NCBI GenBank assembly: GCA_016936495.1
Contig: JAFGXT010000329.1
Location: 1 to 35,536, forward strand
Source: Victivallales bacterium
Lineage (GTDB): Bacteria > Verrucomicrobiota > Lentisphaeria > Victivallales > SZUA-371
Length of the DNA: 35,536 bases
Direction: 5' to 3'
Shown: positions 8,445-15,991 of the stretch, one piece after another
How the letters are laid out: each line of letters begins with the position of its first letter
How positions within the stretch are numbered: the first letter of the stretch is position 1
Program-made: the position numbers and the translations under genes
Notes under the pieces: generated by a model
Seen by the model: only the letters and a program-made list of their open reading frames with translations
Told to the model about the DNA's origin: nothing
Databases searched by the model: none

Positions 8445-10067
8445 TCATTTTGCGTCCATCATGGCTTCTGCTTTAGAGTATGCCTGAAAGCGGACATTAG
8501 CTTTAGTCTCATTTTGAAGCTGCTGTTTGACTGCATCGGCCTGTTGCTGAGTCATGACCGTCAAACCGATGATTTCAGCGACGACTATCCAGTTCCCGTT
8601 ATCCCTGACTGCTTTTATTGACTGCGGGTTCAATCCGGTTTGTTCTTTTATGATTTTTTCCGCCGATTGCGTAACACGGTTGGCGGAAGCATCCACATCG
8701 GCAGCTGTTGAAACATTGATCCCGTCCGCCGTAACCTCATACGATTCGATATAACGCGATACCAGTCGCAAGTCCGGCTCATTGAGCTGTATGCGCAGAT
8801 CATTTTCTATTTTTCTTATCCCATCGGGGAAGGGGCGGATTATGCCTTGTACTGTGGTGTAAATTATTTTTTCTCCCTTTCTGCCATAGCGCAGTTCGGT
8901 TCCGGCTACGCTCATACCGGGGATCTGCTCCAGTCTCTCGCGAATGATCTGATCCGCAAGATTAAGTTGCTGCACATCTTTGCCCGGACGGTGTATTTTC
9001 TCTATGCCATCGGCGCTGCGGTAGAAGCTTACGAGCTGATTACGTGAGGACGAGACACTTTTGGTTATACGGGTCTGCATCAGAATATTTATTGATTTGC
9101 CAGTTTCCCGTTCCAGTGATGCCTCGATAGCTTTTATGTGAGACGGCGCCGGTTCGCGGGGTGCGTCCACTATCACCAGAGCATTCATGCTTTTCCCGGA
9201 CTTGCTTTTATCTACAATAATTTCTTTTATATTGATATTTTGTATCCCCGACAATTCGGTCATTACGGCATGACGGATACTTTTCTGGGCATTTTTGATT
9301 TCAATGAGTTTTATCAGGGCATGAGTCAAAAACAGTATCAGAAAGCACATCGAAACCGCCGCCAGAAAGAAACGTTTGAACAAGGCATTTCTATGTTCGC
9401 CAAATCTGCCTTTTATAAATCCTGCCGCCATAAAAGTGATGCTGGCTACAAGCAGAATGGTTACGAAGTTGGCAAAAAACAGAATAAAAGCTCCCATCCC
9501 TCCCTCAAACGCCCCCAGCGCGCAACACAGTCCGCAGGCAGCCAGCGGAGGCGTCAGCGAAGTTGATATGGCGATTCCCGGCAGGATAGGGTTTATACGT
9601 TCGTCGATCATAGCCATGCATCCGGCAAAACCGGCGAGCAGAGCCACAAACAAGTCGAGTAGGTTCGGACTTGTCCGGTTAAGTATCTCCTGAGTCATTT
9701 CGAATGTCAGCGGGGACATTCCCAGAATAAAAGACGCGAGCACCGCCAGTATTATTCCTCCGGCTTCCGCCAGTAGGGACTGGCGCAGCAGGACTGTATC
9801 TCCGGACACCAGGCTGATGGAAATACCAAAAATAGGCGTCATCAAAGGACTTATCAGCATCGCCCCGATTACCACCGCCGGGCTGTCGGCAATGAGTCCG
9901 AACGCGGCGATCAAGGCGGACAGCAGGAGTAATACATAATAATTGAATTTGAGATTGCACCCTTGCTGGATGTCGGCATAAATCACGGACTTGCGTTGAT
10001 CACTGACTTCAAATGATAATTTTACCTGTTTACGTAATTTATTACAGATATTCCTGAAAACGTTCAA
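8445..10067 (-). CDS. DUF389-family integral membrane protein with extended C-terminal domain
   Basis: 540 residues. The N-terminal half contains the conserved DUF389 core: an ADSPAVVIGAMLISPLMTPI segment near residues 62-82, then ISTSLTPPLAACGL near 166-180, with about six membrane segments between residues 40 and 250. Function of the family is unknown. Residues ~255-540 form a soluble region with two repeats resembling mixed alpha/beta folds. The start is TTG at 10067, selected because AGGAG (complement of 10076-10080) lies 8 bases upstream and no in-frame ATG fits the conserved N-terminus. It follows the glycosyltransferase gene by 19 bases, so the two are probably co-transcribed. Confidence 0.88.
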   Translation of the reverse strand: MNVFRNICNKLRKQVKLSFEVSDQRKSVIYADIQQGCNLKFNYYVLLLLSALIAAFGLIADSPAVVIGAMLISPLMTPIFGISISLVSGDTVLLRQSLLAEAGGIILAVLASFILGMSPLTFEMTQEILNRTSPNLLDLFVALLAGFAGCMAMIDERINPILPGIAISTSLTPPLAACGLCCALGAFEGGMGAFILFFANFVTILLVASITFMAAGFIKGRFGEHRNALFKRFFLAAVSMCFLILFLTHALIKLIEIKNAQKSIRHAVMTELSGIQNINIKEIIVDKSKSGKSMNALVIVDAPREPAPSHIKAIEASLERETGKSINILMQTRITKSVSSSRNQLVSFYRSADGIEKIHRPGKDVQQLNLADQIIRERLEQIPGMSVAGTELRYGRKGEKIIYTTVQGIIRPFPDGIRKIENDLRIQLNEPDLRLVSRYIESYEVTADGINVSTAADVDASANRVTQSAEKIIKEQTGLNPQSIKAVRDNGNWIVVAEIIGLTVMTQQQADAVKQQLQNETKANVRFQAYSKAEAMMDAK

Positions 10068-10086
10068 TTAATATACTCCTGTTAAA

Positions 10087-11862
10087 CTATAATCCGACCG
10101 TCGTCTTGCGTCGAAATGCGACGCATTCGCGTCGTCCGAGCGAACCAGTCATCAATTCTTCAAATTGCTCACGGTACTTTTCCGGCATAGTCCTGAAATG
10201 TTTTTCCCTAGCCAGAAAAATGGTTCCGGCAGGAGCTTCGAGCATTTCATGAAAACCGCCATGAAAAACAAATATCGGGTGCAATGGAGCATCTGCATGA
10301 CGTTCCGGCAACAACGCCAGAATCCTGTCGACCAGACGTTTTCTGCCGCTGTCCTTTTCTTCCGGTTTGGTTATGGTCTGCTCCTGCTGCGCTTGAGTGG
10401 GTACGCGGGCTTCGGTTGCGGAAAAATACTTCCCGGTAAAACGGCGTTCGGGCGGGATGTTTACCAGATATTTAAGTTCATCTCCATCCGGACCAAGTCT
10501 GTAAAAGTATAATTGGTCATTGCCGCGCAAAGTATCCAGTTTAAGGGAGAAGTCGCGTGCGTTTTCCCTATGGTTTTCCACCGGATCGAGGGTTATCCGT
10601 ACCGTGATCATACATCCGGCACAGACCGCCAGCAGTATCTTGCGCTGCCACTCGCCGTTCATATTTTTATGCACGTATATAACCACCACGCACAACGCCA
10701 CAAACACCAGCGCCGGAAATAACACCGGCAATCCGGAATCGATATTCAATAAGCGCAGCACCAATGCGGCTATCAGTAAAGTAGCCAAACCCAGAAAAGG
10801 CATTATCCGGCTGACTATAAAAAATATTTTTTGCAGTATAGTGAAGAATTTGAACCGGTCAGGATTGAAAAATATCCAGCCGCAAAGCAATGCCATCGGT
10901 GGAACTGACGCGATCACATAGCGTAAATGTTTACTGCCGGGAATACTCATGCCCAGCAATATAAGCAACGCCCAGCAACAGAGCATACGCATAAAGACCA
11001 GCTCGCCGGAGTCAGTCTTTTGCGGACGCGCGAATATCCTGTTTCCGTAAAACACTCCTACCGCTATCGCCAGCGGATAAGTAACCGAATATGATCCTAC
11101 CGCATTAGTGAAGTAATACCATATAGGATGCGCTTTGCCCATCCGGCCTATGACCTGATTGAATAGAAACAGTTCCACCAGCTCTTTGCCGCCGGCTTCC
11201 AGGCATAGCCATATCGAGACCACCACGCATATAAAACCGGTCAAGCCGCAGATCGCGCCCCATAACAATATCCGCTTCCAGTCCAACCGCGCAAGATGTA
11301 TCGCTATTACCGCCGCCGCCGGAATCGCTATTCCTAACGGTCCGCGGATGGAATAACTGCCGATCAGCAACAGCGGAATCCATAACAGACGTTTACGTCC
11401 GTCGCCTTCCGCTGCCGTATAAGCGACATACACACTCATCACCGCCGCCGCCGCTACAAATACATCCAGTCCAGGAGCCCGGATTATTTCCAGATACTGA
11501 AACGACAGAAAACACATCACCACTCCGTAAAAGCCGAGATCCTTTCTAAAGCGTTCTCCAAGCAGATAAGTGAACACCAGCATCAATACCGTCGCGATCG
11601 CGGTGGGTAGTGTTGCCGTAAACATATTTATATAAGCGCCACCCAGAGAGGTGATATACATCATTATCATCATGGTCGAAGGATAATCTGTATAGGGCTT
11701 GCCGTAAATGGTAGGAAACAGTCCGACGCCATATTGTTCCATTTCCGCGACAAACAGCGCGAACCGGCTGTTTATGCGAATAAATTCCAGACCATACAGA
11801 CCGCTTAATGACGCTATCAGCCCAATAAGCACAATAAGTGTAAGCGCATGACTTTTTTTCAA
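10087..11862 (-). CDS. GT-C fold glycosyltransferase, ArnT/PMT (GT39/GT83)-like membrane protein
   Basis: 591 residues. The first ~420 residues contain roughly ten to twelve hydrophobic segments. A first periplasmic loop has EFIRINSRFALFVAEM then GKPYTDYPSTM, the position where ArnT/PMT enzymes carry the catalytic acidic residues and the K-P-P-L/xYP motif. The last ~160 residues are soluble and presumably periplasmic. Such enzymes transfer sugars from polyprenyl-phosphate donors to lipid A or proteins. The acceptor is unknown here. The apparent start is TTG (11862-11860) with only a weak purine-rich AGAGAGA upstream; there is no in-frame ATG before the first membrane segment. Confidence 0.8.
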   Translation of the reverse strand: MKKSHALTLIVLIGLIASLSGLYGLEFIRINSRFALFVAEMEQYGVGLFPTIYGKPYTDYPSTMMIMMYITSLGGAYINMFTATLPTAIATVLMLVFTYLLGERFRKDLGFYGVVMCFLSFQYLEIIRAPGLDVFVAAAAVMSVYVAYTAAEGDGRKRLLWIPLLLIGSYSIRGPLGIAIPAAAVIAIHLARLDWKRILLWGAICGLTGFICVVVSIWLCLEAGGKELVELFLFNQVIGRMGKAHPIWYYFTNAVGSYSVTYPLAIAVGVFYGNRIFARPQKTDSGELVFMRMLCCWALLILLGMSIPGSKHLRYVIASVPPMALLCGWIFFNPDRFKFFTILQKIFFIVSRIMPFLGLATLLIAALVLRLLNIDSGLPVLFPALVFVALCVVVIYVHKNMNGEWQRKILLAVCAGCMITVRITLDPVENHRENARDFSLKLDTLRGNDQLYFYRLGPDGDELKYLVNIPPERRFTGKYFSATEARVPTQAQQEQTITKPEEKDSGRKRLVDRILALLPERHADAPLHPIFVFHGGFHEMLEAPAGTIFLAREKHFRTMPEKYREQFEELMTGSLGRRECVAFRRKTTVGL

Positions 11863-11904
11863 ACCGATCTCTCTGCTTGTTACGTTTGTTTATCTTGTTT
11901 TGCC

Positions 11905-11921
11905 AACGATTCTTTATCGTT
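11905..11921. repeat. 17-bp perfect inverted repeat (6-bp arms)
   Basis: AACGAT (11905-11910) and ATCGTT (11916-11921) are exact reverse complements around TCTTT. It sits 43 bases upstream of the glycosyltransferase start. It could be an operator or a leader hairpin. Role unknown. The 401-base gap 11863-12263 otherwise holds the nrd control region listed separately. Confidence 0.35.
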
Positions 11922-12084
11922 CGCGAATCCCCTTTTTTCAAAATAATCCGCAAACTGATTAAATCAAACAGCGCTTCAAAATTTGTCTGTAAAAACCCCC
12001 TCGGCAGAGCGGCACTTTGTCGTCTTTTTGTTAAGATTCTGTAATTGCCGTGTCTATAATGACTTATGAAAAAGATTAAAAAAA

Positions 12085-12100
12085 ACACTATATATTGTGT
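12085..12100. promoter_or_regulatory. NrdR box (operator) of the anaerobic RNR operon
   Basis: The 16-mer ACACTATATATTGTGT fits the NrdR-box consensus acaCwAtATaTwGtgt at every position. NrdR is the zinc-finger/ATP-cone repressor of ribonucleotide reductase genes and usually binds tandem boxes. A second, degenerate site (ACACTGCAATATTGTGT, 12113-12129) has a perfect right half and a left half shifted by one base. Centre-to-centre distance is about 29 bases, slightly less than the usual 31-32. Confidence 0.85.
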
Positions 12101-12109
12101 TTTTTTTGT

Positions 12110-12137
12110 TTGACACTGCAATATTGTGTGTTAATGT
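12110..12137 (+). promoter_or_regulatory. Putative nrdD promoter overlapped by NrdR sites
   Basis: A perfect TTGACA -35 at 12110-12115 is followed 16 bases later by a weak TAATGT -10 (12132-12137). The NrdR boxes lie just upstream of the -35 and between the two hexamers, which suits repression. A separate TATAAT at 12055-12060 could be the -10 of an alternative upstream promoter, but I found no good -35 at the right distance. The 126-base leader that follows contains a small GATGA-TAG-TCATC hairpin. Confidence 0.45.
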
Positions 12138-12263
12138 TAACTTATATAACGGGGACACGGCAAATACAGAAACGGGATTTTTCGCCGCTGATCTGCCGCC
12201 GGGACGGATGATAGTCATCACTGGTTTTAAAGCGTCAACTTCTTTATCGGGGACTGAAAAGAA

Positions 12264-14270
12264 ATGCCAAAAACAGACACTACTGTAATGAAACTCAAGA
12301 AGCGGGATGGAAGACTTGTAGACTTCGAACCGGAACGTATCGCCATCGCGGCCGGCAAAGCTCTTAAAGCGTCAGGAACGGAAAACAGCAAGCTCGCCAC
12401 CACCATTTGCAATGATGTAGTGAGATTTCTTGAGAAAAAAGGCTTTACTGGCAATACCCACCCCGATATAGAACTGGTTCAGGATTTGGTGGAAAAATCC
12501 TTCATTAAACGTGGTTTGTCCAAGGCCGCCAAATCATATATCATTTACCGCGCCCAGCACGAGAAAATACGTGAAGGCAAAAAGATCATGATGGACGTTC
12601 AGGATCTGGTCGCCTCTTACCTTGACCGTGCGGACTGGCGCGTCAACGAGAACTCCAACGCTGGATATTCCTATGCCAGTCTGCTCAATCATGTCAGTGG
12701 TACGGTTGTGGCGCGTTATACCTTGTCAAACATTTATCCTGCGGAAATAGCCGAAGCGCATACCAGCGGGGATTTTCATTTACATGACTTGTCTTGCGGT
12801 ATCGTCGGTTACTGTGCTGGCTGGAGTTTGCGTCAATTGTTGACCGAAGGTTTCCGGGGGCGCGAAGGTCGTGCCAGTGCCGGACCGGCAAAACATTTTG
12901 ACACTGCGCTGGGGCAGATCGTCAATTTCCTGTCTACCCTTCAGACTGAGTGGGCGGGGGCACAGGCATTCAGCTCATTTGATACTTTGCTGGCGCCTTT
13001 TGTTCGCGAAGATAATCTTAATTATATCGAGATCAAACAGAACATCCAGCAATTTGTTTTCGGGTTGAACATTGCAAGCCGCTGGGGTCAGACTCCGTTC
13101 ACCAATTTGACTTTTGACTGGGTGGTGCCGGAAGACTTGAAAAATCAGGCGGTGATTATCGGTGGAAAAGTTCAAGAAGGCAAATACTATCGCGATTATC
13201 AACCGGAAATGGAACAGATCAACCGTGCGTTCCTCGAAGTGATGAGCGAAGGCGATCGCGACGGCAGGATTTTCACCTTCCCGATTCCTACCTATAATAT
13301 AACCAGCGACTTTGACTGGGATAGCGATAACGCTAAACTCTTGTTCAGCGTTACCGGGAAATACGGCTTGCCGTTTTTCCAGAATTTCATCAATAGCGAT
13401 CTGAATCCCGGCGACGTCAGAAGTATGTGCTGCCGTCTGCAAATGGATATTCGTGAGCTGCGTAATAAGACCGGCGGACTTTTCGGTGCCGGGGAACAGA
13501 CCGGTTCAATCGGCGTTGTTACCATCAATATGCCGCGTTTGGGTTACATCTCCAAGGACGAAAAAGAATTTCTGGCACGTCTTGCCGGGCTTATGGATAT
13601 GGCGAAAGAATCTCTGGAAATCAAGCGCAAGGTCGTACAGCGTTATCTCGAAGGCGATTTGCTGCCATATACTCAGACTTATCTGGGAACGTTGAAAAAT
13701 CATTTCAGCACCATCGGACTGGTTGGTCTCAATGAAGCCTGCCTGAACTTCAAGGGCTGTTCGATTTTTGACAAGGAAGGGCTTGAGTTTTCAGAACGGG
13801 TACTGGTGTTCATGCGGGATCGCATCGCCGACTACCAGGAGCAGACCGGGCATATCTACAATCTCGAAGCAACTCCGGCGGAGGGGACCAGTTTCCGTCT
13901 GGCGAATTTGGACAAAAAGAAATTCCCGGATATTATCACCGCGGGAGATTCCAATCCGTATTACACTAATTCATCTCAGTTGCCAGTGGGCTATACCGAT
14001 GATATTTTCGAAGCGCTTGACCTTCAGGAACCGCTTCAGAACAAATATACCGGTGGTACAGTGTTCCATGGCTTTATGGGAGAACGCATCGAGGATCCGG
14101 ATCAGGTGGCGTCTATGGTCAAACGCATCGCCGAAGGCTATAAGATACCGTATTTCACCATTACGCCGTCGTTCAGTATCTGTCCGGTTCACGGATATAT
14201 TCCTGGAGCTCATGAAGAATGTCCGCATGAAGTTCCGGGTGCGGATCAGTTTAAAGTAGTTAACGGATAA
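12264..14270 (+). CDS. nrdD: Anaerobic (class III) ribonucleoside-triphosphate reductase, catalytic subunit without glycyl-radical domain
   Basis: 668 residues. An N-terminal ATP-cone (about 8-100: KKRDGRLVDFEPERI) for allosteric control precedes the ten-stranded barrel domain, with FHLHDLSCGIVGYCAGWSL, GSIGVVTINMPRLGY and YNLEATPAEGTSFRLA recognisable as class III RNR sequence. The enzyme makes dNTPs without oxygen. The C-terminus is abnormal. After the start of the zinc ribbon (CPVHGYIPGAHEECPHE) the frame runs into a short unrelated tail and tandem stops (TAATAA). The fourth zinc-ribbon Cys and the radical glycine are encoded by the next small gene, in the same frame 111 bases downstream. 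The leader carries NrdR sites. Confidence 0.95.
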   Translation: MPKTDTTVMKLKKRDGRLVDFEPERIAIAAGKALKASGTENSKLATTICNDVVRFLEKKGFTGNTHPDIELVQDLVEKSFIKRGLSKAAKSYIIYRAQHEKIREGKKIMMDVQDLVASYLDRADWRVNENSNAGYSYASLLNHVSGTVVARYTLSNIYPAEIAEAHTSGDFHLHDLSCGIVGYCAGWSLRQLLTEGFRGREGRASAGPAKHFDTALGQIVNFLSTLQTEWAGAQAFSSFDTLLAPFVREDNLNYIEIKQNIQQFVFGLNIASRWGQTPFTNLTFDWVVPEDLKNQAVIIGGKVQEGKYYRDYQPEMEQINRAFLEVMSEGDRDGRIFTFPIPTYNITSDFDWDSDNAKLLFSVTGKYGLPFFQNFINSDLNPGDVRSMCCRLQMDIRELRNKTGGLFGAGEQTGSIGVVTINMPRLGYISKDEKEFLARLAGLMDMAKESLEIKRKVVQRYLEGDLLPYTQTYLGTLKNHFSTIGLVGLNEACLNFKGCSIFDKEGLEFSERVLVFMRDRIADYQEQTGHIYNLEATPAEGTSFRLANLDKKKFPDIITAGDSNPYYTNSSQLPVGYTDDIFEALDLQEPLQNKYTGGTVFHGFMGERIEDPDQVASMVKRIAEGYKIPYFTITPSFSICPVHGYIPGAHEECPHEVPGADQFKVVNG

Positions 14271-14381
14271 TAATTAAAAGCAATAAGTTGTATTCACAAT
14301 AATAATAACAAGAAGCTTGTTCCTGACCAACCACCCGTGGGAAGCTACAAGGGGAAACAAAACCAAAAGGAGAATGGGAAA

Positions 14382-14540
14382 ATGGCAAAGTGCGGAGCAA
14401 AAACAGAGATCTATAGCAGAGTGACCGGTTATTTCAGACCCGTATCCAACTGGAACAAAGGAAAAAAAGAAGAGTTCAAGGACAGAGTTACCTTTCTTGT
14501 TCCCGCTGAACAGGCTGATTCCAGAGAAGCTGTAGCTTAA
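14382..14540 (+). CDS. Stand-alone glycyl-radical domain of class III ribonucleotide reductase
   Basis: 52 residues: MAKCGAKTEIYSRVTGYF is followed by RPVSNWNKGKKEEFKDR. This is the canonical C-terminal segment of NrdD, where Gly16 (in RVTGYF) is the site of the stable radical installed by NrdG, and Cys4 is the last zinc-ribbon ligand. It has its own AAGGAG SD at 14367-14372, 9 bases before the ATG; the longer frame from 14337 lacks one. It must act in trans with the truncated NrdD upstream, as YfiD/GrcA does for pyruvate formate-lyase (known precedent). Identification is firm. The claim that it completes NrdD in trans is inferred. Confidence 0.92.
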   Translation: MAKCGAKTEIYSRVTGYFRPVSNWNKGKKEEFKDRVTFLVPAEQADSREAVA

Positions 14541-14554
14541 GTTGGTCGTCAAAT

Positions 14555-14597
14555 AGTGCCTTTTCGCTTGCTCCGCGGGAAGGCGCTTGATTTTTTT
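14555..14597 (+). terminator. Intrinsic terminator or attenuator between the glycyl-radical gene and nrdG
   Basis: AGTGCCTT (14555-14562) pairs with AAGGCGCT (14580-14587) over 8 bp with one G-U pair. The loop adds an inner CGC/GCG stem bridged by two G-U pairs, and the run TGATTTTTTT follows. nrdG begins 32 bases after the T-run, so this could terminate part of the transcripts and lower NrdG relative to NrdD. Confidence 0.65.
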
Positions 14598-14628
14598 ATA
14601 AACATAAATTAAAAGACGGAAAGAAAAA

Positions 14629-15345
14629 ATGAATATTCGCGGATTACAGCGTTTTTCTCTGGTGGATTATCCGGGCAAACTCGCGTGTATTGTATTTGTC
14701 GGCGAATGCAACTTCCGTTGTCCTTACTGTCATAATCCATGCCTGGTATTCGATCCCGAAAGCCAGCCGCTTATTACCGAAACAGAATTTTTTGATTTTC
14801 TGTCCAGGCGCACAGGCAAGCTTGATGGCGTGGTCATCAGTGGCGGTGAGCCCTCTCTGCGCAACGCATTGGAAGATTTTGCCCGCAAAATCAAAGAAAT
14901 GGGATTTTTTATCAAACTGGACACCAACGGCAGTACCCCCGACCGGGTCATTGAGATGCACCGCAAAGGTTATATTGATGCTTTCGGCATTGATTACAAG
15001 GCGCCGACGGAACTGTATAATTCAATTTCCCGCAACAATGCCGTGGATCTTGCCGCCAAAGTCCGCAAACTTATAAAATACGCAATCGACAACAATATTC
15101 CCACGGACATCAGGACAACGGTGCACAAATCGCTCCTGTCTGAAGATCACCTCCGGGAAATGCGTGTAGAGCTCGACACGCTGGGTGTCAGGCAGTGGAC
15201 ATTGCAGCAATTTCACCCGGTGGACATCATCGACGATAACCTGCTGGAGCAGGAAACCTATTCTGACCGGGATTTGCTCAATATCTCCCGCAACCTGGGT
15301 TCCGACACTAAAGTGCGCGGCCTCACCGGTATCCATATCCACTAA
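14629..15345 (+). CDS. nrdG: Anaerobic ribonucleoside-triphosphate reductase activating protein (radical SAM)
   Basis: 238 residues. The radical-SAM cluster motif CNFRCPYC (CxxxCxxC) is near residues 27-34, followed by GVVISGGEP (the GGE S-adenosylmethionine motif) and a FIKLDTNG segment. NrdG uses a 4Fe-4S cluster and S-adenosylmethionine to generate the glycyl radical on NrdD, here on the separate 52-residue protein. It is longer than E. coli NrdG (154 residues) and resembles the longer NrdG form annotated in many anaerobes (about 230 residues). The nearby split nrdD supports the assignment over a pyruvate formate-lyase activase. It ends 6 bases from the convergent DUF1737 gene. Confidence 0.92.
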   Translation: MNIRGLQRFSLVDYPGKLACIVFVGECNFRCPYCHNPCLVFDPESQPLITETEFFDFLSRRTGKLDGVVISGGEPSLRNALEDFARKIKEMGFFIKLDTNGSTPDRVIEMHRKGYIDAFGIDYKAPTELYNSISRNNAVDLAAKVRKLIKYAIDNNIPTDIRTTVHKSLLSEDHLREMRVELDTLGVRQWTLQQFHPVDIIDDNLLEQETYSDRDLLNISRNLGSDTKVRGLTGIHIH

Positions 15346-15351
15346 AACCGC

Positions 15352-15537
15352 TCAGCCTGAGTTTACTTGTCCGTATTTTACCATAGCCTGAATGATGGCT
15401 TTATTGCCATTGGCATTGACACATGCCACGGGGCTGCTGAAGGGCTGCCAGCCATGTTTGAGAAGTTCCTGTACTTTGCCGCTAAGGCTCGATGGTGACG
15501 AGCCTTCCACAATCCGGTAATCCGTCACGTTTTTCAC
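15352..15537 (-). CDS. DUF1737-family small protein
   Basis: 61 residues. The pattern DYRIVEGSSPSSLSGKVQELL, then GWQPFSSPVAC, then a C-terminal QAMVKYG is the full DUF1737 layout: an N-terminal VVEG, a central GWQPxGG-like motif and a terminal QAM. Function of the family is unknown; members are small soluble proteins. The start is GTG (15537-15535), placed by a GGAG (complement of 15545-15548) 7 bases upstream; an overlapping ATG at 15544 is out of frame. It converges on nrdG. Confidence 0.8.
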   Translation of the reverse strand: MKNVTDYRIVEGSSPSSLSGKVQELLKHGWQPFSSPVACVNANGNKAIIQAMVKYGQVNSG

Positions 15538-15544
15538 TTTTCAT

Positions 15545-15979
15545 CTCCTGACGCAAGTTGCGACAATCGCGTCAATTTGCTGATAAGAAACACTGTGTCA
15601 ATTCAATATAAACACTTTACGGCAAAAGGCAAATTTACTTTGAAGATTTTCTTCAAGGGGGGATAAAAATAGACCACGTTGCCAGCCGTAACATTTTTTC
15701 TTCCGCATCGCTTCGCCCGCTCAGAAAAAGTGTTACTGATATGTCAAACTTTAGCGAGTTACAATGCGTTGCAGGTAATACATTTCGCCTTCGGCGACCA
15801 GCGTCCCGGCGCTGGATCCCGTCCCGGCACTGCCGGTTGAGTTTGTGCGGCTTCGCTGATTTTTTATTTTTTTATTTTTTGCAATACAATCGTAAATAGC
15901 GGATTTTTATCATGATGCAGATGCAATTATTGTTTACAGACGTTAAATTGTTTAAAGACCGGAAAATTACAGCGTCTGC
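15545..15979. other. 435-base intergenic region upstream of uvrC
   Basis: No credible gene. It holds a small hairpin (TTGAAG/CTTCAA, about 15640-15656), the larger inverted repeat at 15688-15736 listed separately, a GC-rich stretch around 15800-15860, and an AT-rich run (about 15862-15885) that may contribute promoter elements for uvrC. No RNA family was recognised. Confidence 0.5.
15688..15736. repeat. 13-bp inverted repeat with 23-base spacer
   Basis: GTAACATTTTTTC (15688-15700) and GAAAAAGTGTTAC (15724-15736) are reverse complements except for one position, which would form a G-U pair in RNA. It could be a hairpin serving as a terminator for the minus-strand DUF1737 region, or the ends of a very small mobile remnant. 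Nothing between the arms suggests a gene. Confidence 0.55.
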
Positions 15980-15991
15980 ATGGGAGAAAAA

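Noticed and set aside
12130-12263. Riboswitch in the nrdD leader
   Set aside because: Only a small GATGA/TCATC hairpin is visible; I could not find the conserved core of a cobalamin or other known riboswitch.
14271-14381. Group I/II intron, intein or ribosomal bypass joining the two nrdD parts
   Set aside because: The gap is only 111 bases, too short for a self-splicing intron; both parts have their own stop or start, and the second has a good SD. Stop readthrough would need to pass tandem TAATAA.
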